DNA of 8,016 nucleotides from Oscillospiraceae bacterium (GTDB lineage: Bacteria > Bacillota_A > Clostridia > Oscillospirales > CAG-272). The DNA is taken from assembly GCA_015063445.1 (NCBI GenBank), contig SVUD01000066.1:1-8016 (forward strand), read 5' to 3'. The notes under the pieces are model-generated. The model saw only the letters and a list, made by a program, of their open reading frames with translations, was not told the DNA's origin and did no database searches. The stretch's first letter is position 1; every line of letters starts with the position of its first letter. A program made the translations under genes and the position numbers. Positions 1-6,575 of this stretch are shown in pieces.

Positions 1-2
1 AC

Positions 3-47
3 AACGAAGCAATTGACGGTTTATACAATCAACTCGTTGAGAAGTAG
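3..47 (+). CDS. Possible C-terminal end of a gene entering from the left
   Basis: An open frame runs from the window edge to a TAG at 45-47 and would encode a C-terminus ending in ...AIDGLYNQLVEK. Only 14 codons are visible, so absence of a stop is weak evidence and no family can be assigned. Positions 20-47, including the stop, belong to the 125-bp repeat described separately, so if the gene is real its last codons come from the repeat. It would converge with queA. It could equally be chance open frame. Confidence 0.27.
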   Translation, partial: NEAIDGLYNQLVEK

Positions 48-283
48 AAAATTCGCAAGACAAGGCAAAGCAAGCGCGAAGCCCGACGGCGTAGATACCT
101 ACGTCGAGGGCGACAAGTCGACGCTTTAACGCAGTATTACGGAGTTTATACAATCAACTCGTTGAGAAGTAGAAAATTCGCAAGACAAGGCAAAGCAAGC
201 GCGAAGCCCGACGGCGTAGATACCTACGTCGAGGGCGACAAGTCGACGCTTTAACGCAGTATTGCGGAGTTTATACGATCAAC
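20..283. repeat. 125-bp tandem repeat, 2 copies plus 14-base partial third
   Basis: Copies span 20-144 and 145-269. They differ at a single base (A139 versus G264). A third start, TTTATACGATCAAC at 270-283, differs from the other copies at one base (277) and then runs into queA. Each unit contains the inverted repeat TCAAC-TC-GTTGA (29-40, 154-165). It also contains an 8-bp hairpin, CGGCGTAG-ATAC-CTACGTCG (87-106, 212-231), with one G-T pair. The short hairpin CGAC-AA-GTCG follows (111-120, 236-245). In copy 2, CGCA-GTAT-TGCG (256-267) also pairs, and the single base difference breaks this stem in copy 1. There are no spacers between units and no variable inserts. The unit resembles dispersed intergenic repeats of gut Clostridia as I recall them, which I cannot verify here. 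The last unit contains the queA stop codon. Confidence 0.93.
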
Positions 284-1353
284 ATCGCATCGCCGAAAGA
301 GAAAAACCTATACTTTTCCTCTACCGCTTTTTCATAAGCCCCCATAATAGTCTCTTTGTCCGCCAAGGCTGAGACGAGCATTAGGAGGGTGCTTTCGGGG
401 AGATGGAAGTTTGTTATCAAGGCGTCGGTCGCTTTGAACTTATAGCCGGGATAAATGAATATTCCTGTTTCAGCACTCATTGGATGAACGATTCCGTTTT
501 CATCGGATGCGCTTTCAAGAACACGGCAAGAGGTAGTTCCAACGGCTATTATTCTTCCGCCTGCCGCACGTCTTCTGTTAATTTCGTTTGCAACCTCGTC
601 GGTAACGAAGAAATACTCTCCGTGCATAAGGTGGTCTTCTATTTTATCGACCTTTACGGGCCTGAAAGTACCGAGTCCGACGTGGAGAGTTACCTCACCG
701 TATCCAACGCCCTTAGCTTTTATTCTTTCAATAAGCTCATCGGTAAAGTGAAGTCCTGCCGTAGGGGCTGCCGCAGAGCCCTCGGTCTTGGCATATACGG
801 TTTGGTAATCGTCCTTATTTTCGAGTTTTTTCGTTATGTAAGGCGGAAGAGGCATATTTCCAACCTCGTCGAGCACCTCGTATATGTTCTTGTATTTTTC
901 CGTATCGTAAGAGAAGGCTACGGTTCTGTTTCCGCCGTCCACTATATCCGTGACGGTAGCCTTTAATATTCCGCCAAACGAGAAGCTTGCGCCAATCTTA
1001 GCTCTTTTTCCGGGTCTGACGAGGGTTTCCCATTCACCGCTATCAAGAGAGCGAAGAAGCAAAAGCTCCATATCCGAGCCTGTTTTATCTGTTTTTCCGA
1101 GCAATCGGGCAGGAATAACCTTTGAGGAATTTACGACAAGCATATCCTCGGGATTGAGGTAATCTATTATATCTCTGAAAACCTTGTGAGTAACTGTCTT
1201 GCTATTTCGGTCAATAACCATAAGGCGACACATATCTCGCTCAGCAGTTGGAAACTGAGCAATAAGCTCTTCGGGTAAGTCATAATAAAAATCCGACGTC
1301 TTGAGGTTGGTCGCAATTCTTTCGTTAACGATTTCGGTCTTTTTGATTTCCAC
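271..1353 (-). CDS. queA: S-adenosylmethionine:tRNA ribosyltransferase-isomerase QueA
   Basis: QueA transfers and isomerises the ribosyl part of S-adenosylmethionine onto preQ1-modified tRNA, giving epoxyqueuosine at the wobble position of GUN anticodons; it is a cytosolic enzyme. Family hallmarks seen are [16 protein letters not shown] near the N-terminus, [10 protein letters not shown] (about residue 76), TAGLHFT (about 198), [14 protein letters not shown] (about 220), [14 protein letters not shown] (about 314) and the C-terminal FFSFGDAML. From the chosen start it has 360 residues, normal for the family. I chose the GTG at 1353 because AAGGA lies 6 bases upstream; a further GTG at 1374 would add 7 residues but has no ribosome binding site. 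Even so, about 17 residues precede the usual first residues ([10 protein letters not shown]), a slightly long N-terminus. The gene is monocistronic here, without tgt or ruvB beside it. Its stop codon lies inside the tandem repeat. Confidence 0.96.
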   Translation of the reverse strand: MEIKKTEIVNERIATNLKTSDFYYDLPEELIAQFPTAERDMCRLMVIDRNSKTVTHKVFRDIIDYLNPEDMLVVNSSKVIPARLLGKTDKTGSDMELLLLRSLDSGEWETLVRPGKRAKIGASFSFGGILKATVTDIVDGGNRTVAFSYDTEKYKNIYEVLDEVGNMPLPPYITKKLENKDDYQTVYAKTEGSAAAPTAGLHFTDELIERIKAKGVGYGEVTLHVGLGTFRPVKVDKIEDHLMHGEYFFVTDEVANEINRRRAAGGRIIAVGTTSCRVLESASDENGIVHPMSAETGIFIYPGYKFKATDALITNFHLPESTLLMLVSALADKETIMGAYEKAVEEKYRFFSFGDAMLIV

Positions 1354-1359
1354 GTCTTT

Positions 1360-1364
1360 TCCTT
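1360..1364 (-). promoter_or_regulatory. Ribosome binding site that decides the queA start
   Basis: Read on the minus strand this is AAGGA, 6 bases before the GTG at 1353. The alternative GTG at 1374 is preceded only by A/T-rich sequence with no purine-rich Shine-Dalgarno match. Confidence 0.7.
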
Positions 1365-1383
1365 TTTCACACACACGTTATTT

Positions 1384-1411
1384 TTGCATAAAATATTAGC
1401 GTGTATATTAT
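1384..1411 (+). promoter_or_regulatory. Possible dapA promoter overlapping the queA promoter
   Basis: TTGCAT (1384-1389) and TATTAT (1406-1411) are 16 bases apart on the plus strand. The match is weaker than for queA, but dapA has only 67-90 bases of upstream space, so its promoter must lie here unless transcription starts inside queA. The -10 box shares bases with the queA -10 box on the other strand. Confidence 0.45.
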
Positions 1412-1415
1412 ACAC
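1401..1415. promoter_or_regulatory. Perfect 7-bp palindrome over both -10 boxes
   Basis: GTGTATA-T-TATACAC is a perfect inverted repeat with a one-base centre. It covers the -10 box of queA and the candidate -10 box of dapA. It may simply reflect two back-to-back TATA boxes, or it may be an operator for a dimeric regulator; nothing in the window decides between these. Confidence 0.4.
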
Positions 1416-1435
1416 TACACTCTCATTTTTTTCAA
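1407..1435 (-). promoter_or_regulatory. Predicted sigma-A promoter of queA
   Basis: On the minus strand TTGAAA (1430-1435) and TATAAT (1407-1412) are separated by 17 bases, a near-consensus vegetative promoter. Transcription would begin near 1400, about 45 bases before the queA start. The -35 box lies over the only purine-rich Shine-Dalgarno candidate of dapA (1434-1439) on the opposite strand. Confidence 0.8.
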
Positions 1436-1441
1436 GAGGTT

Positions 1442-2326
1442 ATGAAGATTTATATGAAAAAGAAACCTATATTTTCGGGAGTGGCAACGGCTTTAATCAC
1501 CCCATTCAAAAGCGGCAGAATCGATTTTTCCGCTCTTAAGGATATAATAGAATTCCAAATTGACTCCGGTATAGATGCTCTCGTTGTAGGCGGAACCACA
1601 GGAGAAGCAGCCACGCTTTCGGATTATGAAAGGGATAAGCTTTATTCTTTTGCGGCCGAGGTAATCAACCGACGGGTTCCATTGATTTTCGGAACGGGAA
1701 GCAACGATACCAAAAAGGCGATAAAATACACAAGACGAGCCGAGAAGATAGGCGCGGACGCCGTCTTATCCGTTACTCCTTATTACAACAAAGGAACAGA
1801 GAGCGGACTTGTTTCTCACTACCAACAAATATCAAATAGCACGAATTTGCCAATAATACTTTACAATGTGCCATCAAGAACAGGCGTAAATCTATCCATT
1901 AACACTATACGTACGCTTTCTGAAGAAGAAAATATTTGCGCTATAAAAGAGGCGTCCGATTCCTCGGACAGACTTATTGAGCTTACAACACTCTCAGATA
2001 GGCTCACTCTTTACGCCGGCAACGACACGCAGATATACACTTCCCTCTCACTTGGCGGCATGGGTGTGATTTCAGTGCTTTCAAACGCCTATCCGTGTGA
2101 AGTTTTATCTATAACAAACGCCTTTTGGAGAGGTGATGACGCATTATCCCTAAGCTTACAAAAAAAGTCTTTAAAACGAATCCGCGCTCTTTTCTCGGAA
2201 ACGAACCCAACACCTATAAAATACGTTATGCATAGGCTCGGATATTGCAAATCCGACGTACGTTTACCGCTGCAACTACCTACCGAGCGCACGAAAGAAA
2301 TACTTGACGAAGCGTTTAAGCTTTAA
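1442..2326 (+). CDS. dapA: 4-hydroxy-tetrahydrodipicolinate synthase DapA
   Basis: DapA condenses pyruvate with aspartate semialdehyde, the first committed step toward diaminopimelate and lysine, in the cytosol. The sequence keeps the active site: GGTTGE at 50-55 (pyruvate-binding threonines 52 and 53), TPYYNK at 112-117, YNVPSRTG at 141-148 with the proton-relay tyrosine 141 and substrate-binding arginine 146, and the Schiff-base lysine 169 in AIKEAS. Length is 294 residues, or 290 if translation begins at the second ATG (1454), giving MKKKPIFSGVATALITPF, the more usual family N-terminus. The only Shine-Dalgarno candidate, AAGAGG at 1434-1439, is 2 bases before the first ATG (too close) and 14 before the second (rather far), so the start is unsettled, with 1454 slightly more likely. 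It is a single-gene unit divergent from queA and followed by a terminator. No lysine riboswitch fits in the short leader. Confidence 0.95.
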   Translation: MKIYMKKKPIFSGVATALITPFKSGRIDFSALKDIIEFQIDSGIDALVVGGTTGEAATLSDYERDKLYSFAAEVINRRVPLIFGTGSNDTKKAIKYTRRAEKIGADAVLSVTPYYNKGTESGLVSHYQQISNSTNLPIILYNVPSRTGVNLSINTIRTLSEEENICAIKEASDSSDRLIELTTLSDRLTLYAGNDTQIYTSLSLGGMGVISVLSNAYPCEVLSITNAFWRGDDALSLSLQKKSLKRIRALFSETNPTPIKYVMHRLGYCKSDVRLPLQLPTERTKEILDEAFKL

Positions 2327-2364
2327 CGCTTTTGATTTTTCCTATACGGTACAAGAGGCATTAT

Positions 2365-2413
2365 GAGGGCAACGGGTTCTGCGTTTCGGCAACCTGTTGT
2401 TCTCTTTTATTTT
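2365..2413 (+). terminator. Terminator after dapA
   Basis: The arms 2365-2378 and 2391-2404 pair over about 14 bp with several G-T pairs, around a 12-base loop. The U-rich run TTTTATTTT follows (2405-2413). It lies 38 bases after the dapA stop and before the promoter of the next gene. Confidence 0.65.
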
Positions 2414-2428
2414 AATGAAAACAGAGTA

Positions 2429-2457
2429 TTGATTTTTACATATAAAGGTTGTATAAT
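2429..2457 (+). promoter_or_regulatory. Predicted sigma-A promoter of the leucine-rich lipoprotein gene
   Basis: TTGATT (2429-2434) and a perfect TATAAT (2452-2457) are separated by 17 bases. Transcription would start near 2464, and AAGGA (2478-2482) lies 7 bases before the ATG at 2490. The gene therefore appears to have its own transcription unit, separate from dapA. Confidence 0.8.
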
Positions 2458-2489
2458 ACTTCTATAGATATTTCAACAAGGACGATAAA

Positions 2490-4637
2490 ATGAAAAACGT
2501 ATTTCTTTTTATTTTAACCTTTTGTATTTTAATTGTCGCTACATCCTGCAAAAGGGACAAAGCGGACAATATGGATGCCAACTCCAACTCGCAAAGCTCC
2601 GAGAGTGGCAACCAATCTCCAAACGACGACAGACACGTTTGCAGCTATAATGCAGCCTCAGAGATCATTCTCCCAACCTGCGATAAAGGCGGATACACGC
2701 TTCGCACCTGTATTTGCGGAAAGGTTTCCAAAACGGATATGACTTCCGCTCTCGGACACACCTTCAGCGCCTGGATGGCGTCAATAGAGCCAACTTATGA
2801 TGAAACGGGTATGCTGATACGTCATTGCCAAAACGGACATAGCGAAACGCTCTCTATCCCGCCATTGAATGAAACAAACTACACAATTGAATTCATTGAC
2901 GGCAAGGAAGACGCAAGCTGCCACACCGCTATATCCGTCTATTACGTTCTGAACACCGATATATACGACCATACCGCAGACAGTATGCGAAAATTCAAGT
3001 TCAAGGTGAATTACACGCTTCCCCATACCTATACGGACAGCTATACGTACTCATCCGAGGCTCATTACCCGCTTTGTGACGTCTGCGAGACCTCGGACAC
3101 GTCGCTCGCACAGGCGCATAATTTTGTCGATGAAGAATGTACCGTCTGTCATTATACGCTTGAAAACCTCATCTATTCCGAGGAGGCGTACGGACTGTCG
3201 GTAAGTTATAGCGCAAACGAAGAATCGGTTGCCGTTCACGAGCTTTACACGGGACCGGACAAAGCTCTTTTTGGAAAAATCGTAAAGGGTATAAAATCCT
3301 TCAAGGACAACGACAGGCTTAAGTCTATAACAATTCCCGACTCGGTTGAATACATAGAAGCCGACGCGTTTCTCGGATGTTCCTCATTAAAGGACGTTTA
3401 CTACGAGGGAGACTGGGAGAGCTGGTGTAAGATAAGCTTTGGCAAAGGCGCAAATCCTATGAACTATGCCGAAAATTTCTATATCCGCGATAGCTACGGC
3501 AATTATCACAACGCAAAAAGAATCGTTCTGCCTGACACCGTCGATACAATATCCGACTACGCCTTTGAGGGCTTTGAAGGTATCACGGAGCTTGTAATTC
3601 CAAAAAGTATCACTTCTATCGGAAGCAATATCGGTTCGGTATTTAATTCCGATGTCAACGTTGGAAATATATATTACGGCGGAGATTATAACGACTGGTG
3701 CGGTATATCGATAAAATCTCGGGATTCCAATCCCATGCGTTTCACCAACAACTTTCACCTGACAAATTCAGAAGGTGAATATTACGTTCCAACCGAAATA
3801 ATTATTTCGGATTCCGTTTCGGCAATTGGAGATTATCAATTCTCGGGATGCTCGTCTATTGTAAGAATATCAATAGCTTCGCCTTTAACAAAAATCGGAA
3901 GCTCTGCGTTCGAGAGCTGCGACTCGCTTTACGAGGTCAGCATCCTTGAAAGCTGCCGCGAGATCGGAAATCACGCTTTTTCCGACTGTCCGTTGCTAAC
4001 GAAGGTAACTCTGACAAGCAGAGTCTTTGCTTTCGGCGAGTCCGCGTTTGAAAAATGCGATTCACTCAGGTCGGTATACTTCAGCGGAGACGTTTGTGAT
4101 TGGTGCGGAATAGAGTTTAAAAACGCAGAATCCAATCCTATGCACGTCAACAAAAACAGAAGCTCTGATGAATACGTTGATTTTTACTTTTATTCAGCCG
4201 CAAACGGCTACGCTTCCGTTGAAACGAAAACAATAACTATCTCATTCGCAACCGAAAGTATAGGAAATTATCAATTTTACGGCTTCTCCGAGGTCAAAGG
4301 TTTTATTATTACCGAATCCAAAAGCATAGGTGTCGAGGCATTTGCGTATTGCGACAACCTCAGAACACTTATAATACCTCAAGCAATGGCTTCAATCAGC
4401 AACGGTGCTTTGAAAGATAACGTCAACGTTGAAATTTATTATTACGGTACTCATCAAAATTGGCTTGATATCGAAACAGATTCGGATAACGATGAAGTGA
4501 ATACGTCAAAGCGTTATTACTTCGCCGAAGCCTCGAAAGACGTAACCGAAGAATACGACTTCTGGGGATTCAAGCCCGACGGCTCCGTGGCAAAATGGTT
4601 GTGGAACGAGCAAGAAGATGTGTGGTATCTCGCTTAG
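2490..4637 (+). CDS. BspA-like leucine-rich-repeat lipoprotein
   Basis: This is a predicted surface lipoprotein of 715 residues. A signal peptide (residues 1-19, hydrophobic LFILTFCILIVA) ends in ATSC, so Cys20 would be lipidated and the protein anchored to the outer face of the membrane. A Ser/Asn-rich linker (about 25-47) follows. Next come Cys/His modules (about 49-95, 96-130 and 178-220) of the pattern H..C, T-C, CxCG/CxxC, ALGH. The rest, from about 265, is BspA-type leucine-rich repeats such as SITIPDSVEYIEADAFLGCSS. Between them sit four related insertions of the type YYxGDxxxWCxIxF...NPM, at about 304, 395, 530 and 650. The last has lost its cysteine and NPM. The C-terminus is aromatic (FWGF...WLWNEQEDVWYLA), a terminal pattern I associate with this family. 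No sortase motif or transmembrane segment follows the signal. BspA-like proteins are often adhesive, but the ligand cannot be read from sequence. The gene stands alone. Confidence 0.88.
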   Translation: MKNVFLFILTFCILIVATSCKRDKADNMDANSNSQSSESGNQSPNDDRHVCSYNAASEIILPTCDKGGYTLRTCICGKVSKTDMTSALGHTFSAWMASIEPTYDETGMLIRHCQNGHSETLSIPPLNETNYTIEFIDGKEDASCHTAISVYYVLNTDIYDHTADSMRKFKFKVNYTLPHTYTDSYTYSSEAHYPLCDVCETSDTSLAQAHNFVDEECTVCHYTLENLIYSEEAYGLSVSYSANEESVAVHELYTGPDKALFGKIVKGIKSFKDNDRLKSITIPDSVEYIEADAFLGCSSLKDVYYEGDWESWCKISFGKGANPMNYAENFYIRDSYGNYHNAKRIVLPDTVDTISDYAFEGFEGITELVIPKSITSIGSNIGSVFNSDVNVGNIYYGGDYNDWCGISIKSRDSNPMRFTNNFHLTNSEGEYYVPTEIIISDSVSAIGDYQFSGCSSIVRISIASPLTKIGSSAFESCDSLYEVSILESCREIGNHAFSDCPLLTKVTLTSRVFAFGESAFEKCDSLRSVYFSGDVCDWCGIEFKNAESNPMHVNKNRSSDEYVDFYFYSAANGYASVETKTITISFATESIGNYQFYGFSEVKGFIITESKSIGVEAFAYCDNLRTLIIPQAMASISNGALKDNVNVEIYYYGTHQNWLDIETDSDNDEVNTSKRYYFAEASKDVTEEYDFWGFKPDGSVAKWLWNEQEDVWYLA

Positions 4638-4694
4638 GATATACATACATTTTACAACGAACTCTTAAAAAGTACTCCTTTAAACATCATCTTA

Positions 4695-4751
4695 AAAATA
4701 ACGCAAAAGCGACCGTGAGCATATTGTTCACAGTCGCTTTTGCGTTATATT
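4695..4751. terminator. Long bidirectional terminator between convergent genes
   Basis: The arms 4698-4718 and 4728-4748 pair over 21 positions with one mismatch (4714 with 4732), around a 9-base loop. The core AACGCAAAAGCGAC pairs perfectly with GTCGCTTTTGCGTT. It lies between the lipoprotein gene (plus) and nif3 (minus). Read on the minus strand the stem is followed by TATTTTTAAG, a fair U-run; on the plus strand the tail (ATATTGAG) is poorer in U. It probably ends transcription in both directions, more convincingly for the minus operon. Confidence 0.82.
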
Positions 4752-4776
4752 GAGATTAAAAGTTTACATTTTTACG

Positions 4777-5538
4777 TTATATTGTTCTAAGTACATACGA
4801 GCCGACGATTTCAACCGTAAGCTTAGGATCAATTTTTAAAAGAAGATTTGAGAAGAATTTTGTAACCGGGAATTCGGTTGCGTAATGCCCTGCTTCAATA
4901 AGGTTTATTCCCATTTCCGCAGCCTCTTCCATAGTGTTATACCCTATTCTTCCGGACAGATACGTATCGGCGCCCATTTCAATAGCCTCGCCGATATATC
5001 CCTTACCGTCACCGCCTACAAGCGCAACGCTATACACGGGGTTATACGCATCGGAAACTATAACCTTTTCTATTCCGAGCGCGGATTTAACACGCTCCGC
5101 AAATTCCTCGAGACTCGTTTCTCTTTCAAGATGACCTATTCTGCCGAGGCAATCATCTCCAAACATCTCCACGTCCATAAGTCCGAGTATTCTCGCAAGG
5201 CAATCGTTCACTCCTCCGCGAACCTTATCGGCTCTTGTATGGAAGGAAATAACCGACACGCCCGCCTTGATAAGCTTAATAAGCTTTCTTGCAACGTGGT
5301 TCTCGGGATCTATTGAGCTTATGGGCTTAAAGACAAGAGGATGATGCGAAACGATAAGGTCAAATCCGTTATCTATCGCGTAATCAACGATCTCCTCAGT
5401 GACGTCGAGCGTTACGAGAACACGGTTGACAGACGCAAGATCGTCCGCGCAGCACATAATACCGTCGTTATCCCATTCCTCACGCAGATCCTCGGGTATT
5501 CTATCCGAAAGTATTTCATATAATTCTCTGACGGTCAT
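4777..5538 (-). CDS. Nif3-like dinuclear metal centre protein (YbgI/YqfO family)
   Basis: Members form cytosolic toroidal hexamers with a two-metal site; they are often labelled GTP cyclohydrolase I type 2 homologs, but the physiological role is unsettled. The metal ligands known from E. coli YbgI are all present: His65 and His66 in SHHP, Asp104 in FHTRAD, and His218 and Glu222 in AGHYATE. GGVND at 108-112 and WDN near residue 22 are also family marks. Length is 253 residues, typical of the short form without the inserted PII-like domain. Two positions differ from the usual pattern: HTNLD reads HTRAD, and the TGDxKYH segment reads SGRIGYN (195-201). The ATG overlaps the trmK stop as ATGA, and GAGGG lies 7 bases upstream, inside trmK, so translation is likely coupled. 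It is the last gene of the operon. Confidence 0.92.
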   Translation of the reverse strand: MTVRELYEILSDRIPEDLREEWDNDGIMCCADDLASVNRVLVTLDVTEEIVDYAIDNGFDLIVSHHPLVFKPISSIDPENHVARKLIKLIKAGVSVISFHTRADKVRGGVNDCLARILGLMDVEMFGDDCLGRIGHLERETSLEEFAERVKSALGIEKVIVSDAYNPVYSVALVGGDGKGYIGEAIEMGADTYLSGRIGYNTMEEAAEMGINLIEAGHYATEFPVTKFFSNLLLKIDPKLTVEIVGSYVLRTI

Positions 5539-6245
5539 ACTAATTCCCTCTCAGTATCAATTTCTTTCATTCTTTCCGTAAGAGCGGAAAGAAGCGAGGT
5601 TTCCTTTTCCGTGTCAATTCCTCCGACACGCTTTCCCTCGACAGTACGCGTTAACGATTTAAGCTTCTCATTCATATAAACCTTAAGCTCGGGCGAAACG
5701 GCATTTTTAAAAGCCGCATCGGTGCCAAAATGCACGTCAACGTCAGAAAAAGGCGTATTAACTCCCGAAAAACGAGCAAGAATACACACATAGTGCTTAC
5801 CCGTGTCGGTTACATACCTCTCCGTGAGGATTTCAAACCCGTTTGAAAACAGGTATTCTCTCAGCGCCTCGGGCTTTGACATCGGCTGAAGAATAAGATT
5901 TATATTTTTGTCCTTAAGGTGCGGTGCGTGTGAAATTATATCAGCTATAAGCTCACCGCCCATACCGCATATAGCATAGTCTGTTACGCAAAGTCCCGAA
6001 AGCTCTTCGGCTCCGTTACAAAGCTTTAATTCAACTCTATCAATAAAGCCCGCTTTATCCGAATTCTCGCGGGCTTTATTCAAAGGACCTTGATTTATAT
6101 CCGATAGCACCGCTCGGTCTATCTTTCTCTTTTCGAGAAGATAGATCGGGAGATATGCGTGGTCAGTACCCACGTCCGCGAGTACAGCCCCATCTCTTAC
6201 AAGCTCGGAGCAAGCAAGAAGCCTTTTATTGATCGGCGCTTTCAC
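5535..6245 (-). CDS. trmK: tRNA (adenine-22-N1)-methyltransferase TrmK
   Basis: TrmK methylates N1 of adenine 22 in the D-loop region of tRNA using S-adenosylmethionine; it is a cytosolic Rossmann-fold enzyme typical of Gram-positive bacteria. Seen here are the SAM-binding motif LADVGTDHAYLPIYL (22-36), the acidic end of the second strand in LSDIN (47-51), the signature CGMGGELI (93-100) and LQPMSKPEALREYL (119-132). A C-terminal helical tail follows, rich in charged residues. Length, 236 residues, is normal. The start is GTG at 6245, directly abutting the TAA of the upstream gene, with no good Shine-Dalgarno match; re-initiation by ribosomes finishing the upstream gene is the likely mode. 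The 3' end overlaps nif3 by 4 bases. The trmK-nif3 pairing is common in Firmicutes, which supports both calls. Confidence 0.93.
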   Translation of the reverse strand: MKAPINKRLLACSELVRDGAVLADVGTDHAYLPIYLLEKRKIDRAVLSDINQGPLNKARENSDKAGFIDRVELKLCNGAEELSGLCVTDYAICGMGGELIADIISHAPHLKDKNINLILQPMSKPEALREYLFSNGFEILTERYVTDTGKHYVCILARFSGVNTPFSDVDVHFGTDAAFKNAVSPELKVYMNEKLKSLTRTVEGKRVGGIDTEKETSLLSALTERMKEIDTERELV

Positions 6246-6443
6246 TTATTCGCCAAGAAAATCGTTGATCTTAGCAACGAGAGCGTCGGCATCTGTTCCG
6301 TGAACCTGACAAGCATCGGCTATGGACTCGCCTCTGGAATGAGGGCAGCCAAGACAATGCATACCGATCTCGAAGAAGAATCTTGCGGTTTCTACGTTGT
6401 AATCAAGTATATCACCGATAAGTGTTTCTTTAGTTACTTTCAT
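6246..6443 (-). CDS. DUF1858 small redox-disulfide domain protein
   Basis: This 65-residue protein consists almost only of a DUF1858 domain, also called the hybrid-cluster-protein-associated redox disulfide domain. It opens with KETLIGDILDYN and has FFEIGMHCLGCPHSRGESIA, giving the CxxC pair Cys30 and Cys33, with a further cysteine at 45 and the usual C-terminal helix. The CxxC may bind a metal or form a redox disulfide; the biochemical role of the family is not established. AAGGA lies 7 bases before the ATG and a consensus promoter lies upstream, so this is the first gene of the three-gene operon with trmK and nif3. No hybrid cluster protein is in the window, so the family's usual partner is absent here. 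Confidence 0.9.
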   Translation of the reverse strand: MKVTKETLIGDILDYNVETARFFFEIGMHCLGCPHSRGESIADACQVHGTDADALVAKINDFLGE

Positions 6444-6490
6444 TTTGTATTCCTTTCCTTTTCGCTTGCGCGAGTAAAACTAACACGTAA

Positions 6491-6519
6491 AGTATAGCAT
6501 AAAGCCTTTTACTTGTCAA
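6491..6519 (-). promoter_or_regulatory. Predicted sigma-A promoter of the DUF1858-trmK-nif3 operon
   Basis: On the minus strand a perfect TTGACA (6514-6519) and TATACT (6491-6496) are 17 bases apart, with TG two bases before the -10 box. Transcription would begin near 6484, leaving about 40 bases of leader before the ATG at 6443. Confidence 0.87.
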
Positions 6520-6540
6520 CACTATTTAGTATTTTCGCTA

Positions 6541-6569
6541 TTGACAAATGCTATTATTTATGATAAAAT
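6541..6569 (+). promoter_or_regulatory. Predicted sigma-A promoter of prfB
   Basis: A perfect TTGACA (6541-6546) and TAAAAT (6564-6569) are 17 bases apart. The -35 box stands 21 bases from the -35 box of the divergent operon promoter, so the two polymerase sites are back to back without overlapping core elements. Transcription would start near 6576. Confidence 0.87.
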
Positions 6570-6575
6570 TTAACA

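Noticed and set aside
145..270. Open frame of about 47 codons on the minus strand running through the tandem repeat
   Set aside because: It has no start codon of its own and no ribosome binding site, and the frame shifts between copies because 125 is not a multiple of 3. Similar strings occur in databases, as I recall, as spurious translations of repeats.
20..283. CRISPR array
   Set aside because: Units of 125 bases directly abut without unique spacers, and there is no cas gene in the window.
403..966. 187-codon open frame on the plus strand opposite queA
   Set aside because: It lies wholly antisense to a clear queA, its translation resembles no family and is low-complexity in a way typical of the reverse strand, and it has no ribosome binding site.
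1375..1441. Lysine riboswitch before dapA
   Set aside because: Only 67 bases separate the genes, much less than a lysine riboswitch needs, and none of its conserved helices is seen.
3387..3758. 123-codon minus-strand frame inside the lipoprotein gene
   Set aside because: Shadow of the repeat-rich plus-strand gene, with no recognisable domain or start signals.
4743..4784. 10-base direct repeat CGTTATATTG at 4743-4752 and 4775-4784
   Set aside because: One copy is part of the terminator arm and the other covers the nif3 stop; a match this short in AT-rich DNA is readily chance.
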